Counted from the stretch's first letter, positions 20,790-32,445 are shown. The stretch is 64,000 nt of DNA from Nectonema munidae (GCA_030549495.1 JAUIRK010000751.1:186001-250000), one strand, 5' to 3'. Notes: generated from the letters alone by a model not told the origin. Program-made: numbers and translations.

Positions 20790-21448
20790 TTACTTAAATA
20801 ATAAGAAAAACATTTTGATAAGAAAATTGATATAATCGATGTTACAAAAAATAAAATATTATCCTTATATAAAGAACAAAGGGAGAAATAATTAAATAAA
20901 ACAGACAAAAAATAAACTAAAAATATATGTTGAAAAAATAAATATTCACTCGGCCATATAAAAGGTAATAAATTTATAAACAAGAAGGCCCAAGATAAGA
21001 TTGTCACTTTAAATACCACATTTAAATTAACGCATTTTTTATATTCATGACAAAATTTTAAAATAAACAAAGAGAGAAAAATTTGCAACAAAAACTCTAA
21101 AAAAGAATAAAAAATAGCAGAAATATAAAATTCATGTGAAAAAAAAGGGGATATAAGCTTTGGTATATTCGAATTTAGTGTAAGCATTCTATTTATATAA
21201 GCATGGCATAAAATTTCTAAAAACGCAAGCTTAACGAATGGATAATTTTTATTCAATAAAAAATGTCGAAATGCAGGTTTATAAAGTAGAATTATTTCTA
21301 AAAATATAAGTAAATCATCAAATTCAACATATTTATCTAGAAGATTTGAACAATTTTCACATTTATTCATTTTAACAATATCACTAGTTTTTGAAATATA
21401 ATTATAAGATTTCCCTCCAGGTTTACCACATTGAACACAAAATACCAT
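20774..21448 (-). CDS. ARV1: ARV1 endoplasmic reticulum lipid/sterol homeostasis protein
   Basis: ARV1 is a multi-pass ER/Golgi membrane protein needed for normal sterol and sphingolipid distribution and implicated in GPI-anchor synthesis. The N-terminal ARV1 homology domain is clear: a zinc-ribbon-like CxxC at residues 4-7 (CVQC), CxxC at 30-33 (CENC), then LLDKYVEFDDLLIFLEIILLYKPAFRHFLLN and a CHAYINRM segment as in human 'CEAYLRWW'. Four or more hydrophobic segments follow (about 107-134, 150-166, 171-195, 200-216). At 224 aa it is shorter than human ARV1 (271 aa), mainly in loops. Start at ATG 21448 gives the ARV1 N-terminus directly. The last 16 bp overlap the first codons of GFM2 on the same strand in another frame. 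No intron seen. Confidence 0.9.
   Translation of the reverse strand: MVFCVQCGKPGGKSYNYISKTSDIVKMNKCENCSNLLDKYVEFDDLLIFLEIILLYKPAFRHFLLNKNYPFVKLAFLEILCHAYINRMLTLNSNIPKLISPFFSHEFYISAIFYSFLEFLLQIFLSLFILKFCHEYKKCVNLNVVFKVTILSWAFLFINLLPFIWPSEYLFFQHIFLVYFLSVLFNYFSLCSLYKDNILFFVTSIISIFLSKCFSYYLSKCTNF
20790..20810 (-). promoter_or_regulatory. Splice-acceptor-like tract just before the GFM2 start
   Basis: On the minus strand TTTTTCTTATTATTTAAG ends in AG only three bases before the GFM2 ATG, within the last codons of ARV1. It could serve as a trans-splice (spliced leader) or cis-splice acceptor that frees GFM2 from an ARV1-GFM2 transcript. This is inference from sequence shape only. Confidence 0.35.
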
Positions 21449-22610
21449 AGCGAAGATTATTTTAATATTTTATTTTTTTATTAGGAATCATATTTTTACT
21501 GTAAGGAAAAGTTTGAAAAAAAATTAATTTAAAAGATAAAATAACAAATTCCTTACTCTCAAATTTGATTCTATTATTATTATTATTGATTTATTAAAAT
21601 TGGCTAATAACTATTTATAAATAAATTAACATAAAAATTGATTAATTTAAAATTTTAGTTTTTGATTTATCAAAGTTGTGTACCTGTATCCAGTAGTGGA
21701 ATTCAGCCGGTTCGCACTCGTTCGTTAGAACCGTCTCACGGAATTTTGTGAGTTAGGCGAACTGACTAGTCGCTGTTAGTAGTCTTCTGCCTCTCATCCA
21801 AAAAGAACAGTGCATAGTTTATTTATACAAGTGGTGAACAGGTTTGTTACCATATGTATCGTGCTTATTTTCTCTGTACATCGGTTAATTACCAACGTAT
21901 CTTATATACTATCTAGATTTTGACGATCATTTAATTTTAAGGTATCATATATGATACGATTGATAAAAAGAGTGATATAAATTAAACAAAATTCTAATTT
22001 CAGGATATTTTCTCTCTAAATAATTATCGAGGATACTGTGAATATAAAATTTGAAACATCAGTGGTGTCTTTTTAGGAGTTAAGTCTAGTCTAAAAATGT
22101 TAAATCTTTTTAATTTGATGTTTATTCTAGAGAAAAAAATTTATTCAAAAAAAAAATTCACGGAAGGTATTATTGAAGTTTGAAGTGCACATATATATTC
22201 ATAATGATATAAATATATATATTCACAAAATATAAAACATAATCACATAATATACAATGGTGGAAAAAGCAATAGCCAAAATCGCCGTCAGTTAGATTTT
22301 TCCTTTGTAAAATAAAAGATGTATATCTACGCATAAATTGTTACAAATATTATCAACTTAAAAGTTTTTTTGTGAATTGTTTGGTAAAGAACTATTTTAG
22401 TAAGTACTTAATAGGTATGTAGGTAGGAAGAAAAAAAAAAGAAAGAAAGTTGTATTCATAGCTAAATACAATAAAGTATCGAATAAACTAAAATATATAT
22501 TTTTTATTGCTAAGATTTAGTTATTAAAAAATATAAGAGCCGTTTTTTGTTTTTTAAATGTATATGTGTTTAAACATTCGCTTAGTTTAACAGAGTATTA
22601 ACGCCAGCAT
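21449..22610. other. Upstream of ARV1; palindromic repeat at 21688-21830
   Basis: The ARV1 promoter should lie just above 21448 but no TATA box or initiator is convincing. At about 21692-21790, GTGGAATTCAGCCGGTTCGC and GTTCGTTAGAACCGTCTCAC ... GTGAGTTAGGCGAACTG form nested short inverted repeats of higher GC than the surroundings, typical of a MITE. A GAAA-rich run occurs near 22430-22448. Nothing else is recognised. Confidence 0.45.
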
Positions 22611-23816
22611 GCGCTAATCTCAATTACGCATTCATTCTTTCTGTCTTCTTGTTACAATAAACATATTGTCATTATTGGCGTGGTGACAGCGGTGGGATAT
22701 AAAAAGGCATGGCGTTCAGAGCTCCAAAACAGTGGTTTCTATCTGAAAAGGAAACAACCATCCTTTTCTAATTAGAAATCCAACATGATGTTTCATATTT
22801 CTCTAAGCCCAGAATCTTCATACCTTCTGGAATCTTGGTGGGAACCGTATCCTATAAAAAACATGGTTTTCAAGACGATACTGAATTCTCTGATCAACAA
22901 AAAACAAGCTTCCAAAAGGTTTTTTTGGAAAGAATGCTTAGTTTGATTGCTACCTTTTCGCCATCTTTGTTGAGAAATGATATCATCAAAAACACTACAA
23001 GTATTTCTGTTTCAGCCAAGATGAGCGCTATGAAGCCTTCTATCAACGTATTCTCGCTCACTTGACAATTAACTGACAGTTTCTTCAGGTTTAATTCATA
23101 ATGCAAAGAAACCGCAAATGGATGAAATCATGTCTCCATCCACGGAATGACTTGCAGTATTGTTATGGCTAACCTGAATAGATAGAAGATTGCCTTTATT
23201 GGTAGCTCGTGTTTACGCATTGGTAGCTCATGAACTGCAAACTCATACTAACAAAGATATTCAACCCTTAAATAGTCAATTCACTGTACTCTTTGCAGAT
23301 TGGACAGTTAAGAAGAAACAACTGTTAAACTTACGAAGACTTTTAACAATTCTCAAAAGAATCTTGGCTACTTTAGCAAAAATTACAGAGGCTTTGGTGA
23401 TAAATATAAGAAAAATAAAAGGGTATGTAATTTATGCAAAGATAATGGTCGTACTTTTTAAGGCCACGATACAACCAACTGTTGGTACATGCCGAACAAG
23501 GATACAGTTGGAACTTCAAGAGCTTTCCAAGTTTCAACTCACAATTGTGAACACATAGATGCATGTTCGTTAAAACCGGAAAGGAATTTTATTATTAAAG
23601 TTGATTGCGGAACTTACACCGAGCATCTACCAACGCTCAATTATCATTCTCTGTCCAATGTTGTCTCCATTTACAGCCTGATTGCTGCCTCACAGGAACA
23701 ATTTCCTTGATTACCACGGAAGGACATACACCACTATATATACTAGCGCTAATCTCACTTACGCATTCATTCTTTCTGTCGTCTTGCTACAATAAATATA
23801 TTGTCTTTTTGGCACA
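22611..23816 (+). mobile_element. LTR retrotransposon fossil, short and internally reduced
   Basis: Two direct copies of an LTR segment, about 22611-22680 and 23746-23816, share ACGCATTCATTCTTTCTGTC and an AATAAA-type signal, with a handful of differences. A primer-binding-site-like TGGTGACAGCGG follows the first. The interior carries a Gag-like region with a zinc-knuckle-type motif and the beginning of a protease-like region, but no reverse transcriptase, so most of pol is absent. The element is broken throughout. The family is probably Ty3/gypsy-like or BEL-like and cannot be fixed by eye. Moderate age, from LTR divergence. Confidence 0.55.
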
Positions 23817-24072
23817 AATATGACATTTTTTTAAAGAAAAAAGATTACAACTTTTCATATCACGTGGAACTTTAATTAAGAGTATTTCTTACTTTCTGTA
23901 TTTATTTTTTTTATCATTGATATAAAAATCTGATTTTCACTATACATCCTATTTCATATAAACCATAATTGGTCGGTTCTTTATATGTTATAATTTAACC
24001 AGTTTTAAACTATTTTAATGGATCATTCGGAGTTAGTGCGTATTTTAAGTAATTTGAAAGATTCAATTGACT
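23817..24072. other. Intergenic, A/T-rich
   Basis: No repeat or gene recognised. Confidence 0.4.
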
Positions 24073-24495
24073 CAACCCTTTATTGACGAACGGGTCACTT
24101 GTGACCCATGTATAGTGTACTCTTGATTGCCGAGTGGGTCACCGGTGACCATCCATTTCTTTTCAGTTTCACAATCAATTACTCATTTTATAACAAAGTA
24201 TTTCCAGATGTACTGGTTATTACGTCATGAAAGAAACTCCACATCTCTGTTGCATCATTCACATCGATCATTTTCTTTTTTAAAACTTCCTCTTTATTTA
24301 TTGCGTCACTATTTACCACATGGTAAGAAATCATTTATTTCCTCAGTCGCATGTGTAAATTTATGTCTTTTATAAGTTTTTGAATAAATTTCTGAATTAG
24401 TAAATACTTGTTTTCTTTGTTTTATGATCAAAAAAAATTTTTTTTCTTTTGTCTGAAAAGGTTAAAATATAGGGGTCACCAGTGACCCCTTAGTA
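24073..24495. mobile_element. MITE-like element with GGTCACnnGTGACC palindromes
   Basis: Three short palindromes, GGGTCACTTGTGACCC (~24105), GGGTCACCGGTGACC (~24136) and GGGGTCACCAGTGACCCC (~24472), sit near the two ends of a 420-bp A/T-rich stretch. The left edge TCAACCCTTTATTGACG resembles the TTAACCCTTTA start of piggyBac-type MITEs. The frame at 24127-24375 crosses the second palindrome and is not credible as a gene. Confidence 0.5.
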
Positions 24496-24629
24496 CATTG
24501 CTAATATCTATATTCTAAAAAACTCGTGTACTTACATTTTTCAAACTACTAAACACTTTTACTATTTTTTTTATAAATCCAGGTTATTAAAACTATTATT
24601 TGAATTAGTTTTTAAACCTTTAAACCTCC

Positions 24630-25265
24630 GAAAGCCAAAACATCCGAAACTAAAACGTCGAAAAACCAAAATATCCAAAAATCAAAAAAAGATTTTTTAA
24701 TATTTTTTCTAGCTATTCTGATTATACATGACCGTTTCAAAATATAATAATACTAATCAGAGCTAAGGAAAAGAACTATATTAGTTTTTAATTGATATTT
24801 TAAACTATTTTTTTGTTTTTCCAATTAAAAAATGTATTAGACGCATGGATTTCATCAAATTTTTCAAAAGATACTCACATCGGTTTCTAGTCAAATCCCC
24901 AAAAACTAAAATTCCCACTTTCAAAATCCTCGAAAACTAAAATCCTCACTTCCAAAATCCTCGAAAACTAAAATCTCCACTTCCAAAATTGCTGAAAACC
25001 AAAATCCCCGGTACCAAAATTTCCAAAAATTAAATTTTTCAAATTGCACGACTGGTTTAAGTCTTGAAGTACGAGCTTTTTTACTATGAAAAAGTTAATA
25101 AAGATTTGTTAATAAAATAAATAGGTAATTGATAATGAATTCATAAATTCAGATACTACACATGAAAATAAACTTTATATATTTTTTTAAACATAATTCA
25201 GTATCATCAAATAAATTTACTAATTCATTTTTGATTTTCTGACGTTTTGGTTTCGGACGTTTTGA
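24630..25265. mobile_element. Foldback element with CCAAAACxTCCGAAA phrases
   Basis: The left arm (24630-24690) repeats phrases such as CCGAAACTAAAACGTCGAAA. The right edge (25238-25265) has TTTTCTGACGTTTTGG and TTTCGGACGTTTTG, their inverse. At 24890-25030 a run of ~30-bp units AATCCTCGAAAACTAAAATC is repeated four to five times. No coding capacity. Confidence 0.6.
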
Positions 25266-26005
25266 CCAGGAACTCTCGGACTATATATTTGATTTCAAAA
25301 TAGTAGAACCATAAATTTTTTATCTAGTGTTAACGTTAATGCTTTTATCTAGTAATTTTAAAAAATCAGTAAAATTAACAATAATATTGAATACAAAATT
25401 TATCATTTGTAAAAAATTGAAGCATGATAAGAATTTACTTTACTAAAAGTGTCACGTTTCAACTAAATATTGCAAAAAAAGGTAAAAATACAAAACGCTA
25501 AATGAGTTAGTTTTTAAAAATTTTCTATAGATCAAATAAGGTGACTTGAGCTCAGTGGCGAATCCAGAAATTTCTTATAGGGGGGGGGGCGAAATCTATT
25601 TAATTTTTCTGCAATTTTGCTAAAAGTCTTCAGAGAATACGACAGCTGTATTATGTGTTTTAGAATCACTAACTACCTATATTTTCTACGAAAAAAATTT
25701 TTAAGTTTTCTTACTTTTAAAATTGAAAGATAAACCTAGTCTTTAATAATTAATTTTTATCAAATTATGCACATAGAAACTAAAAGTAAGGGGAGCCAAC
25801 GATATATTTAAAAAGAATAAATATTTTTTGATTTGAACATTTTTCGATTCTTTGATTATTCGACAAATATAATAATTAAAATCGTGTAAATTGCAAAGTA
25901 TAGGTAATAACTTTTGTAACATCGTATGAGGTAACAAAATATGAACAGAAAGTTTGATATTTTTTGATTTTTTAAAGAATATTTTTCGATTCTTTGATAT
26001 GAATT

Positions 26006-26260
26006 ATCGCGGTATACAGGTTGGAGATGAACCATCGTAGTATACAGGTATAATGTATATAGGTAATAACTTATGTAGCATCGTCTCCCCGAATGAGGTA
26101 TATCAAATCTTACATCTAGCAGAATGTAAACAGAAAGTTGAACATTGTCTCCCTAGTTATTTGTACATGGAATAGAAACCATCGTAGTATACAGGTTGAA
26201 GATAAATCATCGTAGTATACAGGTTGGAGATGCATCATAGTAGTATACAGGTTGGAGATT
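26006..26260 (+). repeat. Minisatellite GTATACAGGTTGGAGAT
   Basis: Units of about 27 bp of the type ATCGTAGTATACAGGTTGGAG occur at the left (two copies) and right (three copies) of the stretch, separated by about 120 bp of related sequence. Confidence 0.8.
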
Positions 26261-26910
26261 ATATATATTAATTATTATAAATCTGATTTGTCATTTTTTT
26301 CATCAATTTTTCTCTGATCGCTTTTGATGAACATCTACTGCTGATATCACTTTATCTTATCTATACAGCCTTCACCTCATTCCTACAACAAAAAAATAAA
26401 AGCCTACTCAAGAAATTTTTTTTTTATCCCACTAGTCAGCGCCAGAAATAAAAAACGAAAAAATTTCCTTTTGTTGTATTTACTAAAGTGATTTTTTCAC
26501 TACAAACTTTTGTTTGATCCCAATTAAATTGATTTGATTTGATTGTCATATAAAGTTAAAGTATCCAACAACGATATTAAACTATTACATTTAAACATTC
26601 GAAGTTTGAAAGCTAATTTTTGACTCTTTTCTTTGTTTCATATGTGGCTTAGATTTTAAATTTGATTTTATTGTACTGAGCGAAATTTGGAATCTACCCT
26701 CTAACTTGGAGGTCTTGCCAGACCTGATATTTTTTTAAATAACTCCATAGTGGGTAGTCCTTTGGAGCCATTTCATTGATTTCTCTTCAAAATTTTACTT
26801 TGTATATAATATAAAAATGATATAAAACTATTCGGAATAAGTTAGTGTATTTTTCAAAATTAATTACATTTTTCATTTCATTGTCTCATTTAAATCCAAT
26901 TTCTTCTTTT

Positions 26911-27000
26911 GGTTTTGTTTTATGCAAGAAGATAAAATAAGATTCTGTTTTATGTAAAAAGATAAAATAAGATTCTGTTTTATGTAAAAAGATAAAATGA
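26911..27000 (+). repeat. 30-bp tandem triplicate
   Basis: Three contiguous 30-bp units (GATTCTGTTTTATGTAAAAA plus GATAAAATAA). The second and third differ only at the end, the first by a few bases. Confidence 0.9.
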
Positions 27001-27109
27001 TATAAAGTTTATACGAAACATCATGGCTGTTGTTTTTTGAGAAATGATGTGAATTTTTTAAAAAGAGATACTAGTTCTTTAAAAAAATATCATCGGAAAA
27101 ACTGTAATA

Positions 27110-27365
27110 CATACGCTGTTATTTTACACCAGTTGCCTCGTTCGTTACATTTGAGATACGATAGTTTTATTTTTTTTAATGTTACATTTTGATTGATGCG
27201 AATGAGAAAAATGTTAAATTTGAAATTAGCAAATTTTTTGACGTTATGTAAGTGGAAAAATGAGGTTAACTGTTAAAATTTGTTATATTGGTAATAGAAA
27301 ACTATGTAGAATAATTGAAAATGAATACAACGAACGAGGCAACTGATTTAAAATAACAGCGTATG
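27110..27365. mobile_element. Tc1/mariner-type MITE, 256 bp, TA flanks
   Basis: Perfect outer inverted ends CATACGCTGTTATTTTA, then nearly matching CAGTTGCCTCGTTCGTT (about 40 bp in all, two to three mismatches), flanked by TA at 27108-27109 and 27366-27367. No open frame. The TA duplication indicates mobilisation by a Tc1/mariner-type transposase. Confidence 0.85.
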
Positions 27366-27883
27366 TAGAAAATAATCATTTTCCACTGCTTTTCGAATCT
27401 GGAAGTAAGTAAGTAAGTTTATTAGGTCTATTAGAAAAAATTTTCGAGCAGAAACATATGCTTATAGGCTCGAATGGGGAAAAAATCTATCATCTTTCCA
27501 ACTACAATGAGAATTATTGTTTGAATTTTTAAAATACTTCAGTATGAAAAAAAAAGAAATGGTGAATCAAATTTAATTGAAGTGAAATGATGATAGATTA
27601 AAAAAAACCCCATGATGAGAGTAAGAAAAGTACAAAAACATATCGAATAAATATATGAATATATAAAATTTTATGATATTGTTGTTGATTATATTTTCTG
27701 AGGAGTAAGTGTTGAACTTTAGAGATTGAGAGTGGTTTTGATCATTCATGAAGGGAAATAGTGTAGGCAATTCTAAATGATAAAAACAAAAAAAGGCAGC
27801 GAAAAGAGAGATTATCGTTAAAATAATTATGTAAAAATTAATTACAATACAGATTTGATTCTAAGAAAAAAAATATATAAAAA

Positions 27884-30810
27884 TTATGATAGGAAAAAAA
27901 ATTCATATGTTAAAAGAAAGTAAAAAAGATCGTAGTTTTTTTTGAATGATTTTATATTTTTTAAATAACGAATTTTTAGTGGAATAGTGTTCCATGTAAC
28001 CATAGAGTTGAAAAGAAAACAATTACGTCTAGGCATATTGAGGAAACGCTGTAAAAAAATGTTGTCATTATTTCTCAGGTTGTGAGAATGAATGTTTTCG
28101 TTACAAAAAATGTATTTAGAGAAATGGATTGAATTAAAATTTCTGTATATGAAAGTAGAAGCACTCAAAGACCCTATTTGTTCAACATCTAATATATTGT
28201 GTATCTTTTTAATGTCTGCGGAATGGCTGTTTTCAATGAATTTGAGAGCGCGATTTTGCTTAGATTGCAATTTATTAATAAATGTATTATTACTAAAAGC
28301 CCAAAGAGAGGTACAATATTTTAGTTTAGATTGAAAAAAAGATTGGAAAAAAGAAGTCTTGAATGAATTGTTAACATATTTCTCACACTATATGCAATGC
28401 CTATGAAGATTGAGAGATCTCTAATAATTTTATTAAAATGCAATGTAAAAGAAAGGTTAGATTGTAAAATAATTCCTAAATAGTTAGAAGAATCTGTTTT
28501 TTCAATATTAGTACCAGAGAGAGGGAGATTCAATTGAGAAGAGGAGTGTTGAGAGTTGTATATCATGTATTTAGTTTTATCAAAATTAATATGAAGAAAG
28601 TTTTCATTGCACCAATTGGAAAATTTATTTAGAAGAAAGTGAAAGTGATTAATATAACTTTTCAAATTAAGATTTCTATAAATAATAACACAATCGTCCG
28701 CATAAAAATAAAAAGTGGAATTTAAAGTTTGAAGAGAAAATATATCATTCATATAAAGGTTGAAAAAAAGAGGTGCTAAAATAGAGCCTTGTGGAACACC
28801 ACTAGTTATAGATTTAATTTGGATTTTTTACCATTAACTTTTACAAAATATTTTCTATTGGATAAATAATTTTTAATCAAATCTAAAAATTTTCCCCCTA
28901 AATCCAAATTTTTCTAGTTTAAAAAGAAGCAATTTATGGTTAACTTTGTCAAATGCCTTGCTGAAGTCAATGAAAATAGAGCATGTTTCAAGTTTGTTGG
29001 CATATGAGTCGTAAATATCTGTCAGAACAGCGGCAACTGTGTCCTCAGTGGACATGTTTGATTTGAATCCAAATTGATTTATATTTAGCAAATTATATTT
29101 AGAAATAAAGAAATTCATTTTTGTGTAGATAATTTTTTCAAATAATTTACCGAAAAAAGGTAAGATAGAGATTGGGCGGTAGTTTCCCCGTTTTGTTTTG
29201 TCACCTGACTTGTAAATCGGTATAATGCATGTGAATTTAAAAGATTCAGGGAAAATTGAGTCGTTATACATTTTGTTGTAAAGGTGTGATAAATTTTCTA
29301 AAATGAAAGGTACAGTTAATTTACCAATTTTATTAGAAATTTCATCATGACCGGAAGAGTTATTAGATTTTAGTTGACTGCACGCAATTAGAATATCATT
29401 ACTATTAATATCATCAAGATAAAAAGTATTAGGGTTAGATTTTATGTACTGATTATAGGAAAAATTATCTTCTGTACTTAAATTATTATTCAAATAATCA
29501 CAAAAAACATTCTCATTAATGGAGGATACTGTGTGTTTAACTCCCTTGCCTGTGATTTCATTGATGATATTCCATGTTTTTTTGATATTGTTACGGTGCT
29601 TATCAAGTGAAGCATTGAAATATTTAGATTTAAAGTCCCGTATTTTTATATTATAAATATTTCTTGCTTGTTTATATGTGTCCCAAATTGATTTATTTTT
29701 TGTAAGAATATATTTTTTAAATAGTTTCTCTTTTTTAGTTTTAAGCTGTTTCAGTTCAAAATTAAACCAGGGCTTAGAACAATTTTTAGTATGAATGAGA
29801 TTTCCGCGTAATTCACAATTTGAAAAAGACATATCAATAATTTTTTTGATTTTCAAAATTAATAAGGAACAAAATGTGTTAATATCTGTTCCGAAAAGTG
29901 AGGAAAGGTTCCAATTTTCGTTAGTCAAATTATTCAAAAAAGTAGAGAAATTTTTGTGGCTAAAATTTTTGGAAACAACATTGTCGTTGGTGGATTCTTC
30001 ATTATAAGAAAAAAATTTTGGCAAACATAGAAAACAAGGAAAATGATCAGATAGATCAACATTCATTACGCCAGAAAACGCATTCAAGTTGTAGCTAGTG
30101 GTTAAAATATTATCAATGGTGGATGAAGAGGTCAAGCAATATTTAGTAGGAATTTTAATGGTGTGGATAAGATTTATTTCCAAAAGAAGGTCCAAAAAAA
30201 TATCGTGTGTCTGAGTAGTATCAATTGAAGGAGAGAAATTAATGTTGAAATCGCCTAGGATAAAAATTTTCTCATACTCCTTTTTTATTGTTAAGACTAA
30301 TTTTTTAAATTCATCAAAAAAACATGGAATATCGGAGCTAGGTGGCCTATAAATCACGAGAATAGCAAATTTGGATGGTTGGGAGATAACTACAGTAATA
30401 TATTCAAAGCTAGAGGGAGTGAATTTAATTTTATCGTAAATTTTAAAAGTGAATTTTTTATTGATGTAAACTCCTACTCCGCCACCTCTAGTTTTACGGC
30501 CTTTATATACAAATTGAAATCCATTTAGTTCAACATTAAAAAAATGATTCCAGATCTCAGTAAGGCCAAGAATGTCAATTGTATTGTGTGATCCAATGTC
30601 ATTAACAAAATTGAAAATATGGTCAAAGTTTTTTTTAAGACTTCTTATGTTGATACAAAAAAGACAATGTTTGCTATAAGTTAAGGAATTAATAGAAGAC
30701 CAGAAATTAGGAACGGAGTAGTTTTTACATTTTAATTGATTGATATCGTGGAATATATTTTCAGAAATTTCATTAATTGAGCCTGAAATTTGATAATTTT
30801 TATTATTAGA
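27884..30810 (-). pseudogene. LINE ORF2: endonuclease-reverse transcriptase, frameshifted
   Basis: From about 30810 the minus-strand frame gives ILGLTEIWNH and RGGGVGVYI (endonuclease strands). It continues in the frame at 30357-28873 with VIYRPPSSD, IFILGDFNINF (catalytic GDFN) and SDHFPCFLCL. The reverse transcriptase follows: IIPIYKSGDKTKRGNYRPIS, IDFSKAFDKVNHKLLLFKLE, GVPQGSILAPLFFNLYMNDI, then FYADDCVII with the catalytic D-D. A frameshift near 28900 separates the palm halves and another near 28330 separates the C-terminal part (27884-28270), which ends with the usual RFLNMPRRN region. It makes cDNA by target-primed reverse transcription when intact. Confidence 0.9.
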
Positions 30811-30871
30811 CTTGCTGTTGAAAGAGCTTCATCTTCTTGCTGTTGAAAGAGCTTCACTAAAAGATTCATCA

Positions 30872-31500
30872 TCATTTTATAGCTGCATAATAATAATTAT
30901 GTTCTTTACTTTTTAGCATATTAACTATATTTATGAAAGAAGGGCATTCTTTATTAAAAAATTGTTTTGTGCATTTATTATCTCTACATTTCAAACATTT
31001 TTCAGCTTTAATGGAACATTTGTCAAAAGTGTGTTCATTCGATAAACAAGAATGGCATTTAATAGGCTTTTCACATGCAAAAGTTGAATGCCCATATTGT
31101 ATGCAATTGAGACAGTATTTAACTTTAGGCAAAAAAATAACAACTTCATAAGAAAGAGGACGAAAAAAAAATTCTATTTTTTAGACAAACCTCTTTGAAA
31201 TTTTCTTTTTTTAAGGATACTATTAGATTAAAACATTTTTTAGTTCCTTTTGATTCAAACTTAACTACTTTTTCAATAGCATCTAATGGTATATCATTCT
31301 TAGAGGACAATTGCTCTTTTAATTCATTTAAGTCATCAGACTCAAGAAATTTTGGAATATTTTTAAGCAAAATTCTTGGTATACGATTTCTGGTAACAAA
31401 AGGTTCGTACTTAATTTTGTTCAAATTTAAATCATTTTCAGCCTTTTTGAGCTCTGTTTCATCTTGAAAATCAACAAAAACTTTTTTATTAAAAACTTTT
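30872..31500 (-). pseudogene. LINE ORF1: RNA-binding protein with CCHC zinc knuckles
   Basis: The upstream part (31500-31146) reads KKVFVDFQDETELKKAE and ends in a nucleic-acid-binding PRE-like fold with RNRIPRILLKNIPKFL. The downstream part (31132-30872) has knuckles CLNCIQYGHSTFAC and CHSCLSNEHTFDKC plus a third partial one, CLKCRDNKC. A frameshift near 31140 separates the two. This layout is the Gag-like ORF1 of Jockey/I/R1-type LINEs, which packages LINE RNA. Confidence 0.8.
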
Positions 31501-31799
31501 TCTTCTTACGATTTTTGATTTTTCTAAATTTTTATTTAAAAAAGACACTTTATTAAAGTTTTGATTTCCCTCCACTTTTTGGAAGTTCAGAAGAAACGTT
31601 TTTAATAATTTGAGAAGATAGTCTACCACGTAGTAAAATTCCACAAAGTCTTTAGACAAATTTATAAATTCATTAAAAATTTTTAAGAAGTGCTATCAAA
31701 ATAATTATCTTTACCTATTAATCAGTTATTATTAAAGTTTTTAATAATATTACTTTTTTTATTTCAGAGATAAATTAGAAAAATAATATAATTGATTTC

Positions 31800-32254
31800 G
31801 AAACCTTTTTAAAAATAACTACTCCACAAGAAAAAGCACAATGTGTTTCTTGATTTATCGAAACAAAATCTGATATTCAAACATAAAGAAATTATAAAAC
31901 TAAATATGCAAAACAAGCTTCAGCACGTCTCTCGATTCGCAATTGGCACAAACAGTTTATGGAAACTGGAACGTTGCTACATAGACCGAAAAATTTCTTC
32001 TTTTCTGAAAAAGACATAGAGCGTATTCGTCAATCATTTATTCGGAGCCCAATAATTCCAACCGCACTGCTTCTGTTCAGCTGCAATTAGCTAGATCAAC
32101 AATTCATAAAGTTCTTCATAACAATTTGAGACTTTATGCGTACAAAATTTAATTATTGCAAGCACTAAAGCCAGATGACAAACCGAAGCGAAAAGAATTT
32201 GCTCTTAATATTTTGAAAAAAATCGAAGAGTATTGTGACTTCCTCAAATATTGA
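31800..32254 (+). pseudogene. mariner/Tc1-like transposase, N-terminal remnant
   Basis: The plus strand reads TPQEKAQCVSWF, TKSDIQTQRNYKTKY in decayed form, then RLSIRNWHKQFMETGTL and FSEKDIERIRQSF, the HTH (DUF4817-like) head of mariner-type transposases. Further on, around 32110-32230, the frames give VHK(V)LH, LRLYAYK and LKPDDKPKRKEFA, the linker before the DDE domain. Catalytic DDE residues are not present; the copy is cut off where LINE sequence begins at about 32255. Frameshifts and stops are frequent. Confidence 0.75.
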
Positions 32255-32445
32255 ACCATTTTTCTTTGAGGAAAAAACAATATCAGCAAAACCCGCATAC
32301 AATACCAGAAGCTCAAAAGAACCAATAAAGATTGATTACAGGCTTAAAGGGTCGGGTATTTTAATTAAAAAAAATCAAATGAATTTTATGGTAACAATAA
32401 ATATCTCTTCGAAAATTTACCTTTGTAATTACCTTATTTAAAAAA
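32255..32445 (+). mobile_element. LINE 3'-end fragment
   Basis: The frame 32235-32441 gives YNTRSSKEPIKIDYRLKGSG then a Lys-rich tract, clearly the same C-terminus as in the second LINE at 34820-34880 (NTRNSNKPLKITYRLKGS). It ends with TGTAATTACCTTATTTAAAAA, the same tail seen at about 35385. This is a heavily 5'-truncated copy of the same LINE family. Confidence 0.8.

Larger units (their letters stand above)
25266..27109. other. Intergenic with several small repeats
   Basis: Contains CAGTGGCGAATCCAGAAATT followed by a ten-G run at about 25555-25592, which looks like the end of a widespread MITE/Helitron-like repeat. A minisatellite at 26006-26260 and a 30-bp triplicate at 26911-27000 are listed separately. 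No gene is seen. Confidence 0.45.
27413..31650 (-). mobile_element. Near-full-length LINE (Jockey/CR1-like), minus strand
   Basis: A 4.2-kb non-LTR retrotransposon with 5' end near 31650 and 3' end at 27413, where the minus strand ends AATAAAC then repeated TTAC (a short tandem tail rather than poly(A)), as in CR1-like LINEs. The order is ORF1 with CCHC zinc knuckles, ORF2 with AP-type endonuclease and reverse transcriptase, then a roughly 450-bp 3'UTR. Several frameshifts interrupt both ORFs, so this copy is dead but young enough to read easily. It supplies the kind of enzyme that would mobilise SINEs. Confidence 0.9.
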
